Positions 16,358 through 24,816 of a stretch of 39,512 nt of DNA are shown in pieces. Under the pieces are notes generated by a model, which was not told the DNA's origin, did no database searches, and saw only the letters and a list, made by a program, of their open reading frames with translations. Positions within the stretch are counted from its first letter, which is position 1, and every line of letters starts with the position of its first letter. The stretch is taken from positions 1-39,512 of IMG/VR virus record IMGVR_UViG_3300023301_000034. One strand, given 5' to 3'. The position numbers and the translations under genes were made by a program. This stretch comes from a virus.

Positions 16358-17112
16358 ACGCCATACCCTGTGTCGGGAAGGTTCCACTCGGAGAGGAACT
16401 GGGAACTTGTGCCTGGGGTGAGGGAGAGCGTCGGGGCGGAAGTGGAATTGGACCACGCGGCCTCGATCATGTCCTCGAACTCCTCCTGAACCTTGGACGA
16501 GTCCAGGCCTTTGGCTTCGCGGAAGGCCAACTTCAACCCGGTGATGAGGAGGAGATCATCGAAGAGGGGTATGTCCGTGTCCGCTGTGATGCGGTACTTG
16601 GGCACGTCGGCCTGCGCCGGCACCGTGGGGCTCACGCCGAAAACCCAAGCCGCGGATAGGTATTCCTGAACGATGACCTTGCCAGCGGCGGGCGCCGGGT
16701 GCAGGTTAAACTGCCCGTTGAAGAAGCGGTAGCGGAACTGCGGGGCCGCTACGCCGAAGCCGGATTTGAGGTACTGCCACTCGGTGGGCACCTTGGGGCC
16801 AAGGAGCGGCCACCGGCCCGAGCGGTCCCAGACCGTATCCGCGAGCGGGACAAGCCAGTCGGCGGGGAGGTCGTAGGCTTCAGCCGTAGTCGTGGTGAAG
16901 GACCACTCGGCGCGGGTCTCCGCCCACAGGGGCAGGCGGGCCAGCTTCTCCCCTAGGCCGTTGAGGAGGAAGAGGAGCTGGGCCGAGGTCTCGTCCGTGC
17001 CTGCGCTCAGCGTCGTCGGACGGGGCATGCCGATCTCCCCCATGGCTTGCTGGGCGATGGCGAGAGCGGTGCGCTTCCGCGTGGTGGCGACGATGATTGC
17101 AGGGTAGGGCAT
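16354..17112 (-). CDS. Head-tail adaptor, P22 gp4-like
   Basis: 252 aa. The helical N-terminus (RTALAIAQQAMGEIGMPRP...LLFLLNGLGEKLARLPLW) is followed by FTTTTAEAYDLPADWLVPLADTVWD, the YxLPxDW signature of the P22 gp4/adaptor family, then RYRFFNGQFNLHPAPAAGKVIVQEY and a C-terminal helix LKLAFREAKGLDSSKVQEEFEDM. Such proteins bind the portal ring after packaging and connect it to the hub. ATG 17112 has AAGG upstream. The gene overlaps the hub gene by four bases, matching a head-completion pair. Confidence 0.78.
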   Translation of the reverse strand: MPYPAIIVATTRKRTALAIAQQAMGEIGMPRPTTLSAGTDETSAQLLFLLNGLGEKLARLPLWAETRAEWSFTTTTAEAYDLPADWLVPLADTVWDRSGRWPLLGPKVPTEWQYLKSGFGVAAPQFRYRFFNGQFNLHPAPAAGKVIVQEYLSAAWVFGVSPTVPAQADVPKYRITADTDIPLFDDLLLITGLKLAFREAKGLDSSKVQEEFEDMIEAAWSNSTSAPTLSLTPGTSSQFLSEWNLPDTGYGV

Positions 17113-17121
17113 GGACGGACC

Positions 17122-17739
17122 TTAAGCCTTGGGGAGAGCCACCGGGGTGGAGGTGATGACCACGTCCTTTGACACGACGACGGCAGTGGCCGCTCGCTCC
17201 GCCATCAGCACGGCGAGCTGAGTTTGCAGGTCGCGCACCTGCTCGGACAGCTGCTCGGAGTTGGCCGAACGGGCGAGGTACTTGATGGCGCGCATCTTCA
17301 GATCGGTCCCGCCGGTGCCGAGGAGCTGCGCAGTCGTGTCCGGGATGCCGGCGAGCTGCTCCACCGTCTCGACCTTGAGATGGCGCATTTCCAGCACTTG
17401 CGCGGGGGACAGGCCAGGGAACTCGGACAGCGGGGTGCCAACTTGGAGGGACTCGCCCTTTTCCAGAAACTGGCCGTACTGCTTGGAAAAGCGGAGCTTG
17501 TCCTCATCCGTCACGCGACGCTCGATGATGAGGAGCCGATTCGCAGGGGAGAGGATGCGGACGTAGACGCACTCCTCGAAGATCTTGCGGCCCTCCTCGC
17601 GGGTGCGGAAGGAGTTCAACTCGGCGTGCTTGTAAAACTGCACGTGGAGCTGATTGTCCAGGCCATGGGCTTGCTGGGAGGAAAGCTCTTCGAGCCGGGC
17701 GGATTCGAAGTCAAAGTCGGTGTAGGAGGTGTCGGCCAT
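17122..17739 (-). CDS. Conserved-type virion assembly protein of unknown function
   Basis: 205 aa from ATG 17739, chosen because AGGAG lies seven bases upstream; an upstream in-frame extension would run through a terminator hairpin. Residues 5-110 are helical and charged (LEELSSQQAHGLDNQLHVQFYKHAELNSFRT region, then VYVRILSPANRLLIIERRV). Residues 115-155 (LSPAQVLEMRHLKVETVEQLAGI) resemble a small helix-hairpin or SAP-like fold. A Leu/Gln helix follows (SEQLSEQVRDLQTQLAVLMAER), a probable coiled coil. It lies between capsid and adaptor genes, so a head-completion or internal role is plausible. Not otherwise identified. Confidence 0.68.
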   Translation of the reverse strand: MADTSYTDFDFESARLEELSSQQAHGLDNQLHVQFYKHAELNSFRTREEGRKIFEECVYVRILSPANRLLIIERRVTDEDKLRFSKQYGQFLEKGESLQVGTPLSEFPGLSPAQVLEMRHLKVETVEQLAGIPDTTAQLLGTGGTDLKMRAIKYLARSANSEQLSEQVRDLQTQLAVLMAERAATAVVVSKDVVITSTPVALPKA

Positions 17740-17751
17740 GGTAGGCTCCTG

Positions 17752-17776
17752 AAAAAAAGGGGACCCGAAGGCCCCC
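17752..17776 (-). terminator. Intrinsic terminator inside the head operon
   Basis: Read on the minus strand, GGGGGCC, loop TTCG and GGTCCCC (one G-T wobble) form a seven-pair stem at 17776-17759, followed by seven T (17758-17752). It lies right after the capsid and decoration genes and before the Shine-Dalgarno of the next gene. It should make most transcripts stop after the abundant structural proteins while letting a fraction continue into tail genes. Confidence 0.85.
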
Positions 17777-17800
17777 TGGGTGGCGAATGGGCTGAAAGGC

Positions 17801-18565
17801 TTAGCCCAGGTTGGCTGCGGCCGGGTGGGCCAGGTTGACCAAGGCGAAGGCGGCGCCGTGGATGAAGGTGCCGGTGACGCTGCCTGTGGCGGTGGCGTTC
17901 GCGGACAGCTGGACAAAGCCGACCGGCGGGGCCGAGACGCCGAGCATCAGGCCGCCGTAGCCGATGGCGGTTATGGTCGTGTCGGCGGGGATGCCAGTGC
18001 CCGTGACACCTCCACCGACATACAGCCCGTCGATGTTGCCCACGGCGAGCAGGTTGCTGCCGCTCAAGGTGCTGACCTGCTTGGTGCCGATGGTGGCAGC
18101 GAGCGCGGTCATGGCGAAGGCCCCGGTCACGCCGTTCGTACTGACCACTGCGTTGGACAGTGAGCCGGCCGTGGCGCTGCCGTATAGCGGGGCGTTGGCC
18201 GCGGAAGCGGCCAGTCGGGCAGGAACTTGGCCCCGGACGGCGAACCAGCTGAGTGCCGCCGTGTCCGTGTTGGCGGACATGGAGATGCCGACCATGCCCC
18301 GCGTGGCAGCGAGCTGGCGCGTCGTGGCGTAGCCCGCTCCGATTCGCACCGCGTCGCCGATCTGCAAACTCGCCACACCGAAGGCGAGGATGAAGCCGGC
18401 TTCGCCGAAGATCGGATCGACGCCGACGATGACTTGCCCAGGGAAGGGCAGCGGAATGGTGCCAGCGGAGGCCGAGTCCCGGCCCAGGAACTTCTGCCAG
18501 TCAGACGTAGTCAGGACGATGGGCGTCGGGGGCGTGCCCAGGACGTTGAAGGAATTGGCGAACAT
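17801..18565 (-). CDS. Putative capsid decoration/head fibre protein
   Basis: 254 aa, directly after the major capsid gene with AGGAG before ATG 18565. It is low in charge and rich in Gly, Ala, Thr, Val and Ser. Residues 1-120 (TPPTPIVLTTSDWQKFLGRD, FPGQVIVGVDPIFGEAGFI, MVGISMSANTDTAALSWFAVRGQVPA) look like a compact beta domain; residues 120-254 contain Gly/Thr beta repeats such as GGGVTGTGIPADTTITAIG. Position next to capsid and composition suggest an outer-surface decoration or head fibre protein made in high copy. The terminator just downstream supports high expression. No family was firmly recognised. Confidence 0.6.
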   Translation of the reverse strand: MFANSFNVLGTPPTPIVLTTSDWQKFLGRDSASAGTIPLPFPGQVIVGVDPIFGEAGFILAFGVASLQIGDAVRIGAGYATTRQLAATRGMVGISMSANTDTAALSWFAVRGQVPARLAASAANAPLYGSATAGSLSNAVVSTNGVTGAFAMTALAATIGTKQVSTLSGSNLLAVGNIDGLYVGGGVTGTGIPADTTITAIGYGGLMLGVSAPPVGFVQLSANATATGSVTGTFIHGAAFALVNLAHPAAANLG

Positions 18566-18599
18566 TGAAGATTCTCCTGAGGGGTGGGTTGGCGGCGGC

Positions 18600-19568
18600 T
18601 TAGAACAGCACGCCCTGGAGCAACGCGTTGCTCAAGGTCAGGTTGCCGGCGAAACCGATCAGCTTCACCATCGCGTCCTGGTTGACGGACAGGCGCTCGC
18701 CGCCGATCGGCACCATGTTGCGCGAGCGGTGCGGACGGTACTTCATGTAGCTGGGGTTAATGAAGTACATGTGGTTGGCTGGGCAGCCGCCACCGACACC
18801 ACCGTCGAAGATCACGTCAGCGCCCATGTACTTCAGGTTCATGAACCCAGCCTGGCCGGTGCTGTCGTTCGTGATGCGCTGGATCGCCTGGAGCGACGAC
18901 CAGTAGAAGTTGAAAAACGCGTTGTCGGCGAGGATGAGGGTAGGCCGATCGGCGCCACGGCTGCAGCGCAGGTACAGCTGGTTCATGTAGGACTGGATGT
19001 TCGTGGCGCTGACCGCAGCGCCACCGTCCGTCACGCCGGAGAACTTCTGGTTGCGGAAGAACACCCAGTTGGCGCGGTTGATGCCGCCGACAGTGCCCGT
19101 GGTCGGGTTGTCCGCGATCAGGGCTTGCAAGCCGCCGATCTGGCGTCCGCCGTAGCCCGTGCCGTCGGAGTAGACGCCGAGGGAGACGTTGTTCGACATG
19201 GTGCGCATGGCGTTCTCGATCCGCCCTTCGAGCAGGTCGATGATCTGCGACTTGCCCGAGTTCTGCAGCTCCTCCAGCCCCGACATGGACACGGCAACCG
19301 CCGCCTGGGCAAAGTTGTACTCCGCCGCAGTGATGACGTCCGAGGGGGAGACGTTGAGCTGGTCGTACCCCGAGTACCACATGAAGGTGGCGTTCTCGTT
19401 GTAGTCCATCTCCTCGACGATGGTGCGGCCGCCGTCAACTGGCTTGATCCGGCCGCGCTTGCTGAGTTCCGTCAGCACCGCGTTGTTCTTCGTGGTGTTG
19501 TCCTGGAGCGTGTTGCTGCGGTTGCGCAGCGTGGTGGTGACGATTTCGCCCAGATTGGGTGATGGCAT
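18600..19568 (-). CDS. Major capsid protein
   Basis: 322 aa, following the scaffold gene and preceding the decoration gene. It has the look of HK97-fold capsid proteins: an N-terminal arm (TTTLRNRSNTLQDNTTKNNAVLTEL), GGRTIVEEMDYNENATFMWYSGYDQL as the E-loop, a long spine helix AAVAVSMSGLEELQNSGKSQIIDLLEGRIENAM, then GLQALIADNPTTGTVGGINRA and C-terminal FINPSYMKYRPHRSRNM. The long helix and the GLQALIAD/GGINRA pair occur in many siphovirus and podovirus capsids. There is no protease gene, so maturation probably proceeds without delta-domain cleavage; the separate scaffold supports this. ATG 19568 has GGAG upstream. Confidence 0.88.
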   Translation of the reverse strand: MPSPNLGEIVTTTLRNRSNTLQDNTTKNNAVLTELSKRGRIKPVDGGRTIVEEMDYNENATFMWYSGYDQLNVSPSDVITAAEYNFAQAAVAVSMSGLEELQNSGKSQIIDLLEGRIENAMRTMSNNVSLGVYSDGTGYGGRQIGGLQALIADNPTTGTVGGINRANWVFFRNQKFSGVTDGGAAVSATNIQSYMNQLYLRCSRGADRPTLILADNAFFNFYWSSLQAIQRITNDSTGQAGFMNLKYMGADVIFDGGVGGGCPANHMYFINPSYMKYRPHRSRNMVPIGGERLSVNQDAMVKLIGFAGNLTLSNALLQGVLF

Positions 19569-19585
19569 GGGATAAAACTCCGGTT

Positions 19586-20596
19586 TTAGCTGTCAAGCTC
19601 GCCGTCGAAGGCGGCTACGAGGGTGTCGCGAAGGGACATTTTGCCCGCATCGACTCGGACGGCACCTGGAGCGGAGCCGTTGACGGATACGGAGGCTCGC
19701 CGGGCCCGAGTGGCAGCGTCGCGGGAAGCCGCGGTCTGCTGTTGGTTGGCCCGTGCGATTTCGAGCTGGCGTGGCCGTTCGTGCATCCACGCTGCTTGCT
19801 TGTAGGCTTCAGAAAGATCGGCGGCTTTGCCGGCGCGGATAAGGGTTGCCATCGTGTCCAAGTAGCCAGGCTCTTGGAGGTAGATGTTGGCCGGATCAGC
19901 GACGAAAGTCTCGATTTCCGTGTCAACCTGCTGACGAGCATTGTGCGTCTCGGTGGCGCGGGTTGTCAACACCTCCCGCTCCAAGGCGTTGTGCCGATTG
20001 ATCAGGTCCTCGTTGGGCTGGAGAGCCGTTGCCCCGACGAGGGCTTCGAGGGGGACGCCGAACGCGGCTGCGGTCTGGCGGAGGAGCACGACCTTCTGTT
20101 CAGGGGAGCCCTGGCGGAGAATGCGCGCGGTTTCGAAGAGGTTGCCCATGGCGGAGTGGAAGTTCCCGCCCTCCTTCTGCACCATGTCGGAGTAGGGGGC
20201 GAAGATACGCTGGGACTCTTCCCAGGACTTTGCCCGCTGGCCGTAGGTGGAGGCCAGCCGGCCGATGTTCGACTCGTACTCGTGGAAGGTCTCGCGGATC
20301 TCGGGCGGGAGCGTGGCCCACTTCTCGGCGAAGCGGCTTTTCAGGCGCTCGGGGATCGCACGCTCGGTCGGTGAGGCAGGCGCAGTGACAGCAGCCGTTT
20401 CCACAGCAGGAGTGTCTTCGGGGGGAGCGTCTTTGGCAGCTTGCGGTGCCCGCGGTGATCCGGCGGCTGGAGGTACCCCGGCATCTTCCGAAGAGTCTTC
20501 GCTCTCCGCGAAAGCAGCTTCCAGCCCGCCGCGAATAGAGGTGTCATTGGGTGCGTCCTCGTTGAGGGTGTCTTGGGGGTCAAGTTCAGGGGGCAT
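19586..20596 (-). CDS. Putative capsid scaffolding protein
   Basis: 336 aa immediately upstream of the capsid gene. The first 85 residues are acidic, Pro/Ala/Glu-rich and likely disordered. Residues 90-300 are mostly helical with heptad-like runs (EIRETFHEYESNIGRLASTYG, LINRHNALEREVLTTRATETHNARQQVDTEIETF). The C-terminus (VDAGKMSLRDTLVAAFDGELDS) is a short helix like the capsid-binding end of scaffolds. Disordered acidic N-terminus, helical body and position between portal and capsid match internal scaffolds that guide procapsid assembly and leave afterwards. No protease motif was seen. Confidence 0.75.
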   Translation of the reverse strand: MPPELDPQDTLNEDAPNDTSIRGGLEAAFAESEDSSEDAGVPPAAGSPRAPQAAKDAPPEDTPAVETAAVTAPASPTERAIPERLKSRFAEKWATLPPEIRETFHEYESNIGRLASTYGQRAKSWEESQRIFAPYSDMVQKEGGNFHSAMGNLFETARILRQGSPEQKVVLLRQTAAAFGVPLEALVGATALQPNEDLINRHNALEREVLTTRATETHNARQQVDTEIETFVADPANIYLQEPGYLDTMATLIRAGKAADLSEAYKQAAWMHERPRQLEIARANQQQTAASRDAATRARRASVSVNGSAPGAVRVDAGKMSLRDTLVAAFDGELDS

Positions 20597-20602
20597 GATA
20601 GG

Positions 20603-20938
20603 TCATCCGTAAAGGCGAGCGGCCAATTCTTCCCGCAAACCGCGGGCGGCTGTGAACTCCCGCTTCGGAGGCGATAGCCGCTCATTGCCGACCTCGATGC
20701 AGTTGTGCTCTCGGAGATGCGCCCGGTGCTGGGCGCGGGAAGTGATCTGGCTCCCGTCGATGGTGGACTTGTACGGGGCAATGTCAGGTATGACAAAGTA
20801 GAGCTGCGCCGCGGGCGCGTCAGCCGGCGTCCAGGTGCCGCCCAGGCAGTACCACTTTTGGCCGGCAATTATGACCGAATTATCCCCGGTCTTTTCGTGC
20901 AGCGCCCCCTCGATGAACACATAAGACTTACGAACCAT
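20603..20938 (-). CDS. Small conserved phage protein downstream of portal
   Basis: 111 aa. ATG 20938 overlaps the portal stop (TGATG); a GTG one codon earlier is possible. Early sequence KSYVFIEGALHEKT is followed by YFVIPDIAPYKSTIDGSQITSRAQHRAHLREHNCIEVGNE, a pattern I recall in small proteins next to portal or scaffold genes in many proteobacterial phages. Its function is unknown. The tight coupling to portal suggests a head-assembly role or a packaged internal protein. Confidence 0.78.
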   Translation of the reverse strand: MVRKSYVFIEGALHEKTGDNSVIIAGQKWYCLGGTWTPADAPAAQLYFVIPDIAPYKSTIDGSQITSRAQHRAHLREHNCIEVGNERLSPPKREFTAARGLREELAARLYG

Positions 20939-22956
20939 CACACACCTCCCGGGGGTTGCTGAGCCGCACCGGCGGCTTGATCGAGGACTTGCTTCCCCGC
21001 GACGACTGCCATGATCTTGGCCTCGAGGTTCTGCAGGGCGAGGGCGAGGGTGGTTTTGAGTTCCTCCCGATCTGTCGCGGCCCCCTCGCGGAGTTGCACC
21101 CGAGCCATTTCCCCTTGCTGCTTCATCTGCTCCAAGGCCATCTTGACCTGTGCCTCGCCGGGCTCTTCTTGCTTCGGCTCGGCCAAGCGCTTCTTGATCG
21201 CGTCCGAGGCGTCCTCGATGGCGGATTCAAGGCTTCGAGCGACGGCGAACCCTCGCACGGTGAAGCGGAGCATCTCCAGCGCGACTGGGAACATTTCAGG
21301 GGCGATGGCCGCGACGTTCTTGATCGCGTTCATGAAGTTGGAGACCGTGGACATGAAGTCGTTCCGGCGATCCCGCTCCTGCGCTTCGTCGGGCTCCAGC
21401 ATGGTGCCTTCCGCGACTTCGATGCGGTAATGGCGGAGCTTTTCGTCCTTGAGCATCTGCAGCGCGAGGGCGATGCGGTCGGGATGGGCGACGGCGTCTG
21501 CGATCTGGTCCGCGGAGGAGATGCGCTGGAGGGTCTCCGGGGAGTAGAGGTTGCACATGATCTCCGCTTTGATCTGCAGGATCGAGGTCATGAACTCGGA
21601 GACTTGCTGCTGGCGGGAGGACAGGCGGAGATTGGCGAACTTGGACTTGATCTGCTGCGCGCCGAGGGTTTCGGACGCCTTGGACGCTCCCCGGATGATA
21701 TCAGCCATGCCGGTGAGTTCGTAGATGGTCTGCTTGGTCTGCTCTCGGGCGACGTAGAGGCCTTCAAGAACCTTGCCGATCATGTCCACGGGGAGGAAAT
21801 CGGTGACGCCCTTCAGCCCGCCCTTCTCGGCGAAAGCGGCCCATGCGCTGACTGGCACCATGCGGTTTTCCTGCCCGGAGGAGAGCAGGTTCTGCAAGGC
21901 GGACTGCGAGGAGTCGTACACGCCCACAACGCGGAGTGCGGATTGGAGCAGGGAGATGCGGTTGGTGAGGTCGTCGAGTTCTCGAATCTGGCTCCGGTAG
22001 ATGATGAAGTCGGCAACTGGGACGAGTTCGTCATTCGTCATCGTGGCGAAGAGGGGAGGCGGGCAGGGGAAGAAGCCTCGCAACTCGAACGGGTCGTCGA
22101 CTACGTCCAGGGGCACGGCGACGCCCTTCACCACCCAGATGGCGCGCTTGGTGTCCTTGTCCCAGATTTCCCACACGGCGGCGCGCTTGAGTTCGGCGGG
22201 GGTGTCTCCGCTTTTGGTCGGCGTGTCGTTGTCGTCGGAGCCCATGGGGGAGGCCGGGTCGTGGGTGCAAGCGACTTCGGAGATGTCCCCGCCGAACCTG
22301 GCCATGGTATCCCGGAAGCGGGCCTCGAGCCGGTCCTTGGCGAAGTACACCCGACGGGCCACCCAGTTCACGTCCGCCCACACTCGGCCAGGGGCGTGGC
22401 GGAAGTCTTTCCAGTAGACGTAGTCTACCTTGGAACGCTCGTCAGCGACTTCCTCCACGGTTTCGGTCTGCATTTCGAGGGAGGTCTCGGAGGGGACTTC
22501 GACCTGCCGCTCGGAGAACTCGGCCTCATACCGCACCCAGACAACTGCTCGGCCTGGAATCAGGCGATCGAGCACGGCTGATTTCATCGTGGCGTGGAGT
22601 TCCAGCCCGCAGTCGATTTCGTACTGGAGCGCGCGCTGGAGGATGGTGGCAGCGAGGCGGCCGACCGGGTCCTGGTCATGGAAGCGGCGAAAGACCTCAA
22701 CCTGCGGCCGGCGGGAGTACGTCGCGGGGAGGAGCGTGTCCACGTTGGACCAGAAGATGTTGAACTTGGCCCCTGCGTTGGCCGGCTGGTCGGTGTCGCC
22801 CTGCTGCCGGTAGCGCTTGGTAATGCGATCGCCGCGCTTTTCCCAATCTTCCAGCCCTTTGGAGGATTGGGAGAGGGAGGCCAGCCACCGGCGGGCGAGT
22901 TCTTCGCCTTCAACTCGGGCGTCAGGAGCGGCGGAAGTGTCGGGTGCGGGGAGCAT
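20938..22956 (-). CDS. Portal protein
   Basis: 672 aa from ATG 22956, which overlaps the terminase stop (TAATG); an upstream in-frame start lies inside terminase and is less likely. The sequence fits a large podovirus portal: N-terminal GAKFNIFWSNVDTLLPATYSRRPQVEVFRR wing region, YEIDCGLELHATMKSAVLDRLIPGRAVVWVRYEAEF, a stem/crown part with LDDLTNRISLLQSALRVVGVYD, and a long C-terminal helix (AQVKMALEQMKQQGEMARVQLREGA) that may form a barrel. It makes the dodecameric ring at one vertex through which terminase pumps DNA. Its place directly after the terminase supports the call. Confidence 0.87.
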   Translation of the reverse strand: MLPAPDTSAAPDARVEGEELARRWLASLSQSSKGLEDWEKRGDRITKRYRQQGDTDQPANAGAKFNIFWSNVDTLLPATYSRRPQVEVFRRFHDQDPVGRLAATILQRALQYEIDCGLELHATMKSAVLDRLIPGRAVVWVRYEAEFSERQVEVPSETSLEMQTETVEEVADERSKVDYVYWKDFRHAPGRVWADVNWVARRVYFAKDRLEARFRDTMARFGGDISEVACTHDPASPMGSDDNDTPTKSGDTPAELKRAAVWEIWDKDTKRAIWVVKGVAVPLDVVDDPFELRGFFPCPPPLFATMTNDELVPVADFIIYRSQIRELDDLTNRISLLQSALRVVGVYDSSQSALQNLLSSGQENRMVPVSAWAAFAEKGGLKGVTDFLPVDMIGKVLEGLYVAREQTKQTIYELTGMADIIRGASKASETLGAQQIKSKFANLRLSSRQQQVSEFMTSILQIKAEIMCNLYSPETLQRISSADQIADAVAHPDRIALALQMLKDEKLRHYRIEVAEGTMLEPDEAQERDRRNDFMSTVSNFMNAIKNVAAIAPEMFPVALEMLRFTVRGFAVARSLESAIEDASDAIKKRLAEPKQEEPGEAQVKMALEQMKQQGEMARVQLREGAATDREELKTTLALALQNLEAKIMAVVAGKQVLDQAAGAAQQPPGGV

Positions 22957-24425
22957 TAGTAGTCTTCCATCTGGGCGTTGCGCTCGGCTTCTGCAAACAG
23001 CCGATCGAGGCATAAGTCGGGTTTTTCCTGGATTGGAGGCAGGTTGTCAATGATCCAGGGGCGGGACATGCAGCCATAGCGGATATCGTCGGGGCAGTGG
23101 TCCTCGGACTTGGTGTCCACGTCGTCGGGCTTCTCGGAGTCGGAGGGAACGGATTCCAAAGTCCGGATGGCGTTGTCGCAGTTGTCGAGGATGTAGAAAA
23201 GCGGCGGGGGGAGCGGGCCTTCGAAGTCATAAGCCACGCCGCCGTTCATGAGCTCGCGGACTTTATTCCAGCCCGTGATGCGGGAGTTGTCCGCTCGGCG
23301 AAGGAGCACCCCGTGGATAGCGAAAGTCTCCATAATGGAGGGCCCGCCGTCCTTTTTGAAGACTGACGGATCGGCAGCGATGTAGGATAGGCGGTCCTTG
23401 CCGATGCGGCGAAGAATGCCGTCGGCGACCTGGCCCGCGTCGAGTTCCAGACCCTCATCGGGCTTCCCATTCCAGCCATACCACTCCCGGTAGCGGACAA
23501 GGGCACCGCGCGGGAGCCCCCAGGTGCCGTCGGACACCGCCCACATGCCGAAGGAGAAGGGCTTGCGGTAGCCCCAGTCGAAGGAGCCGAAGCGCAGCGC
23601 GTTCCGGGGGATGAGGGAGGAGAATTTTGCCGGGAGAACGTGCCGATCGACGGAGAACTGGGTGAAGTAGGCACCCACGGGGGCGGTCCAGTCACCGCGG
23701 AGCCAGGCCTTGACCAGGGCAGCGGGGCCGGAGGTGGCTAGGTTGGCGACGTACTCCGCACCGTTTTGGAGGAGGAGTAGGTTGTCGGTGAGCTTGGAGG
23801 GGATGAACACCCGCTCGCGGATCATGGAGGGGAAGCCCTCGACCTCGATCAGGTCTTTGAGGATGATGTACCCCTGGGGGGCGGGTGTGATGTAGCGGTC
23901 TTTGACCCAGCCGTGACCGGGGCCGCCTGGGTTGCCAGTGAGGCGGATGCCGCAGGGGACGCCCTTGGCCGAGCGGAGCGTGGCGAAGAGCTTCTTAATC
24001 GGGGCGAAGGAGGGGAAGTTGGTCGCCTCCTCGATGTAAACGCGGGTGTAGGAGTGGCCTTGGTAGGACTCCGCGTCCTTGTCTTTGTCAAGGTAGCGGA
24101 ATTTGAGCCGGGCCCCGTTGGCCATGACCCAGGTGGATTTCTGGGCGTTGTACTTGGCGCCGAGGGGCTCGAAAAGCTCCCGCGTGCGAGCGATGACCTC
24201 GTCGAGTTGTTTCTCCTCCCGGCGGAAGAAGATGCCGTTAGCGGCTGGCCCCCATTCTTGCGAGTGCTGAAGCCAGTCCCCAATCGAGGCCTCGGTTTTG
24301 CCACCCCCGCGGGCTCCGCCGAAGAAGATCTCGAAGACCGGGCACTGGATGAGTGCGGTCTGCGGGCCCGGCTGGGGGGCCCAGAGGACCTTCTGAACGG
24401 GGGGCTCGACCGGACGGAGGATCAT
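22956..24425 (-). CDS. terL: Terminase large subunit
   Basis: 489 aa packaging motor. GARGGGKT (37-44) is the Walker A loop, VYIEEATNF (129-137) the Walker B region with catalytic acid, and LTGNPGG (162-168) the coupling motif. The RNase H-fold nuclease has acidic residues at SFDWGYRKP (D283), YIAADPSVF (D352) and a C-terminal DDVDTKSEDHCPDDIRYG (D446/D447). ATG 24425 overlaps the preceding gene by four bases. All parts for cutting concatemers and pumping DNA into the portal are present. Packaging strategy (cos, pac or terminal repeats) cannot be read from the sequence alone. Confidence 0.95.
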   Translation of the reverse strand: MILRPVEPPVQKVLWAPQPGPQTALIQCPVFEIFFGGARGGGKTEASIGDWLQHSQEWGPAANGIFFRREEKQLDEVIARTRELFEPLGAKYNAQKSTWVMANGARLKFRYLDKDKDAESYQGHSYTRVYIEEATNFPSFAPIKKLFATLRSAKGVPCGIRLTGNPGGPGHGWVKDRYITPAPQGYIILKDLIEVEGFPSMIRERVFIPSKLTDNLLLLQNGAEYVANLATSGPAALVKAWLRGDWTAPVGAYFTQFSVDRHVLPAKFSSLIPRNALRFGSFDWGYRKPFSFGMWAVSDGTWGLPRGALVRYREWYGWNGKPDEGLELDAGQVADGILRRIGKDRLSYIAADPSVFKKDGGPSIMETFAIHGVLLRRADNSRITGWNKVRELMNGGVAYDFEGPLPPPLFYILDNCDNAIRTLESVPSDSEKPDDVDTKSEDHCPDDIRYGCMSRPWIIDNLPPIQEKPDLCLDRLFAEAERNAQMEDY

Positions 24426-24802
24426 TTCTTCTTGCGGGCAGGGGCGTCGATGAGGAGGGTGCGGGTGGCGCGGGCGCGCTCGCGCTCGACTTCGATATCA
24501 TGCACGCGCTTTCCTGCGATGCCGGCGTTGGTTTCTTCATCTTCCGCCATGGATTCCTTGATGTTTTCCCGGTGGCGGACAGAGGCGTCTGCGGCGTCGC
24601 CTTTTGCCTTGCCGGCGAGGTGGTTCAGGGTTTGCCAAGTGCGGGCGCTCTCGGAAGAGGTGCTGGCCACGTCTTTTTTGAGTTCGCGGGCACGCTCCCA
24701 CGAGTCGCGCCTGTAGCCCCGCTGCTTTTCTGCTTCCTTGATTAAGTCCTCATTATAAGCCTCAAGCAGGGCTTTGCGAACCGGAGAGTCTTTGGAGGAC
24801 AT
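24422..24802 (-). CDS. Small charged protein between the terminase subunits
   Basis: 126 aa, very rich in Lys, Arg, Glu and Ala, predicted fully helical (KALLEAYNEDLIKEAEKQRG, SWERARELKKDVAS, HDIEVERERARATR) with a basic end ARKKK. It overlaps the large subunit start by four bases (ATGA), so it is co-translated with terminase. No family is recognised. A DNA-binding or packaging accessory role is a reasonable guess from position and charge only. Confidence 0.7.
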   Translation of the reverse strand: MSSKDSPVRKALLEAYNEDLIKEAEKQRGYRRDSWERARELKKDVASTSSESARTWQTLNHLAGKAKGDAADASVRHRENIKESMAEDEETNAGIAGKRVHDIEVERERARATRTLLIDAPARKKK

Positions 24803-24816
24803 GGTGGACCTTTTAG

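Noticed and set aside
15386-16489. Plus-strand frame (367 codons) opposite hub and adaptor genes
   Set aside because: Shadow of two real overlapping genes; no start signal and no recognisable domain.
18390-19562. Plus-strand frame (390 codons) opposite the capsid gene
   Set aside because: Shadow of the major capsid and decoration genes; starts inside the decoration gene without a ribosome site.
20956-22581. Long plus-strand frame (541 codons) opposite the portal gene
   Set aside because: It is antisense to a clear portal gene, has no ribosome site, and its residue mix (Gly/Val/Arg/Glu/His) is the usual shadow of GC-rich third codon positions.
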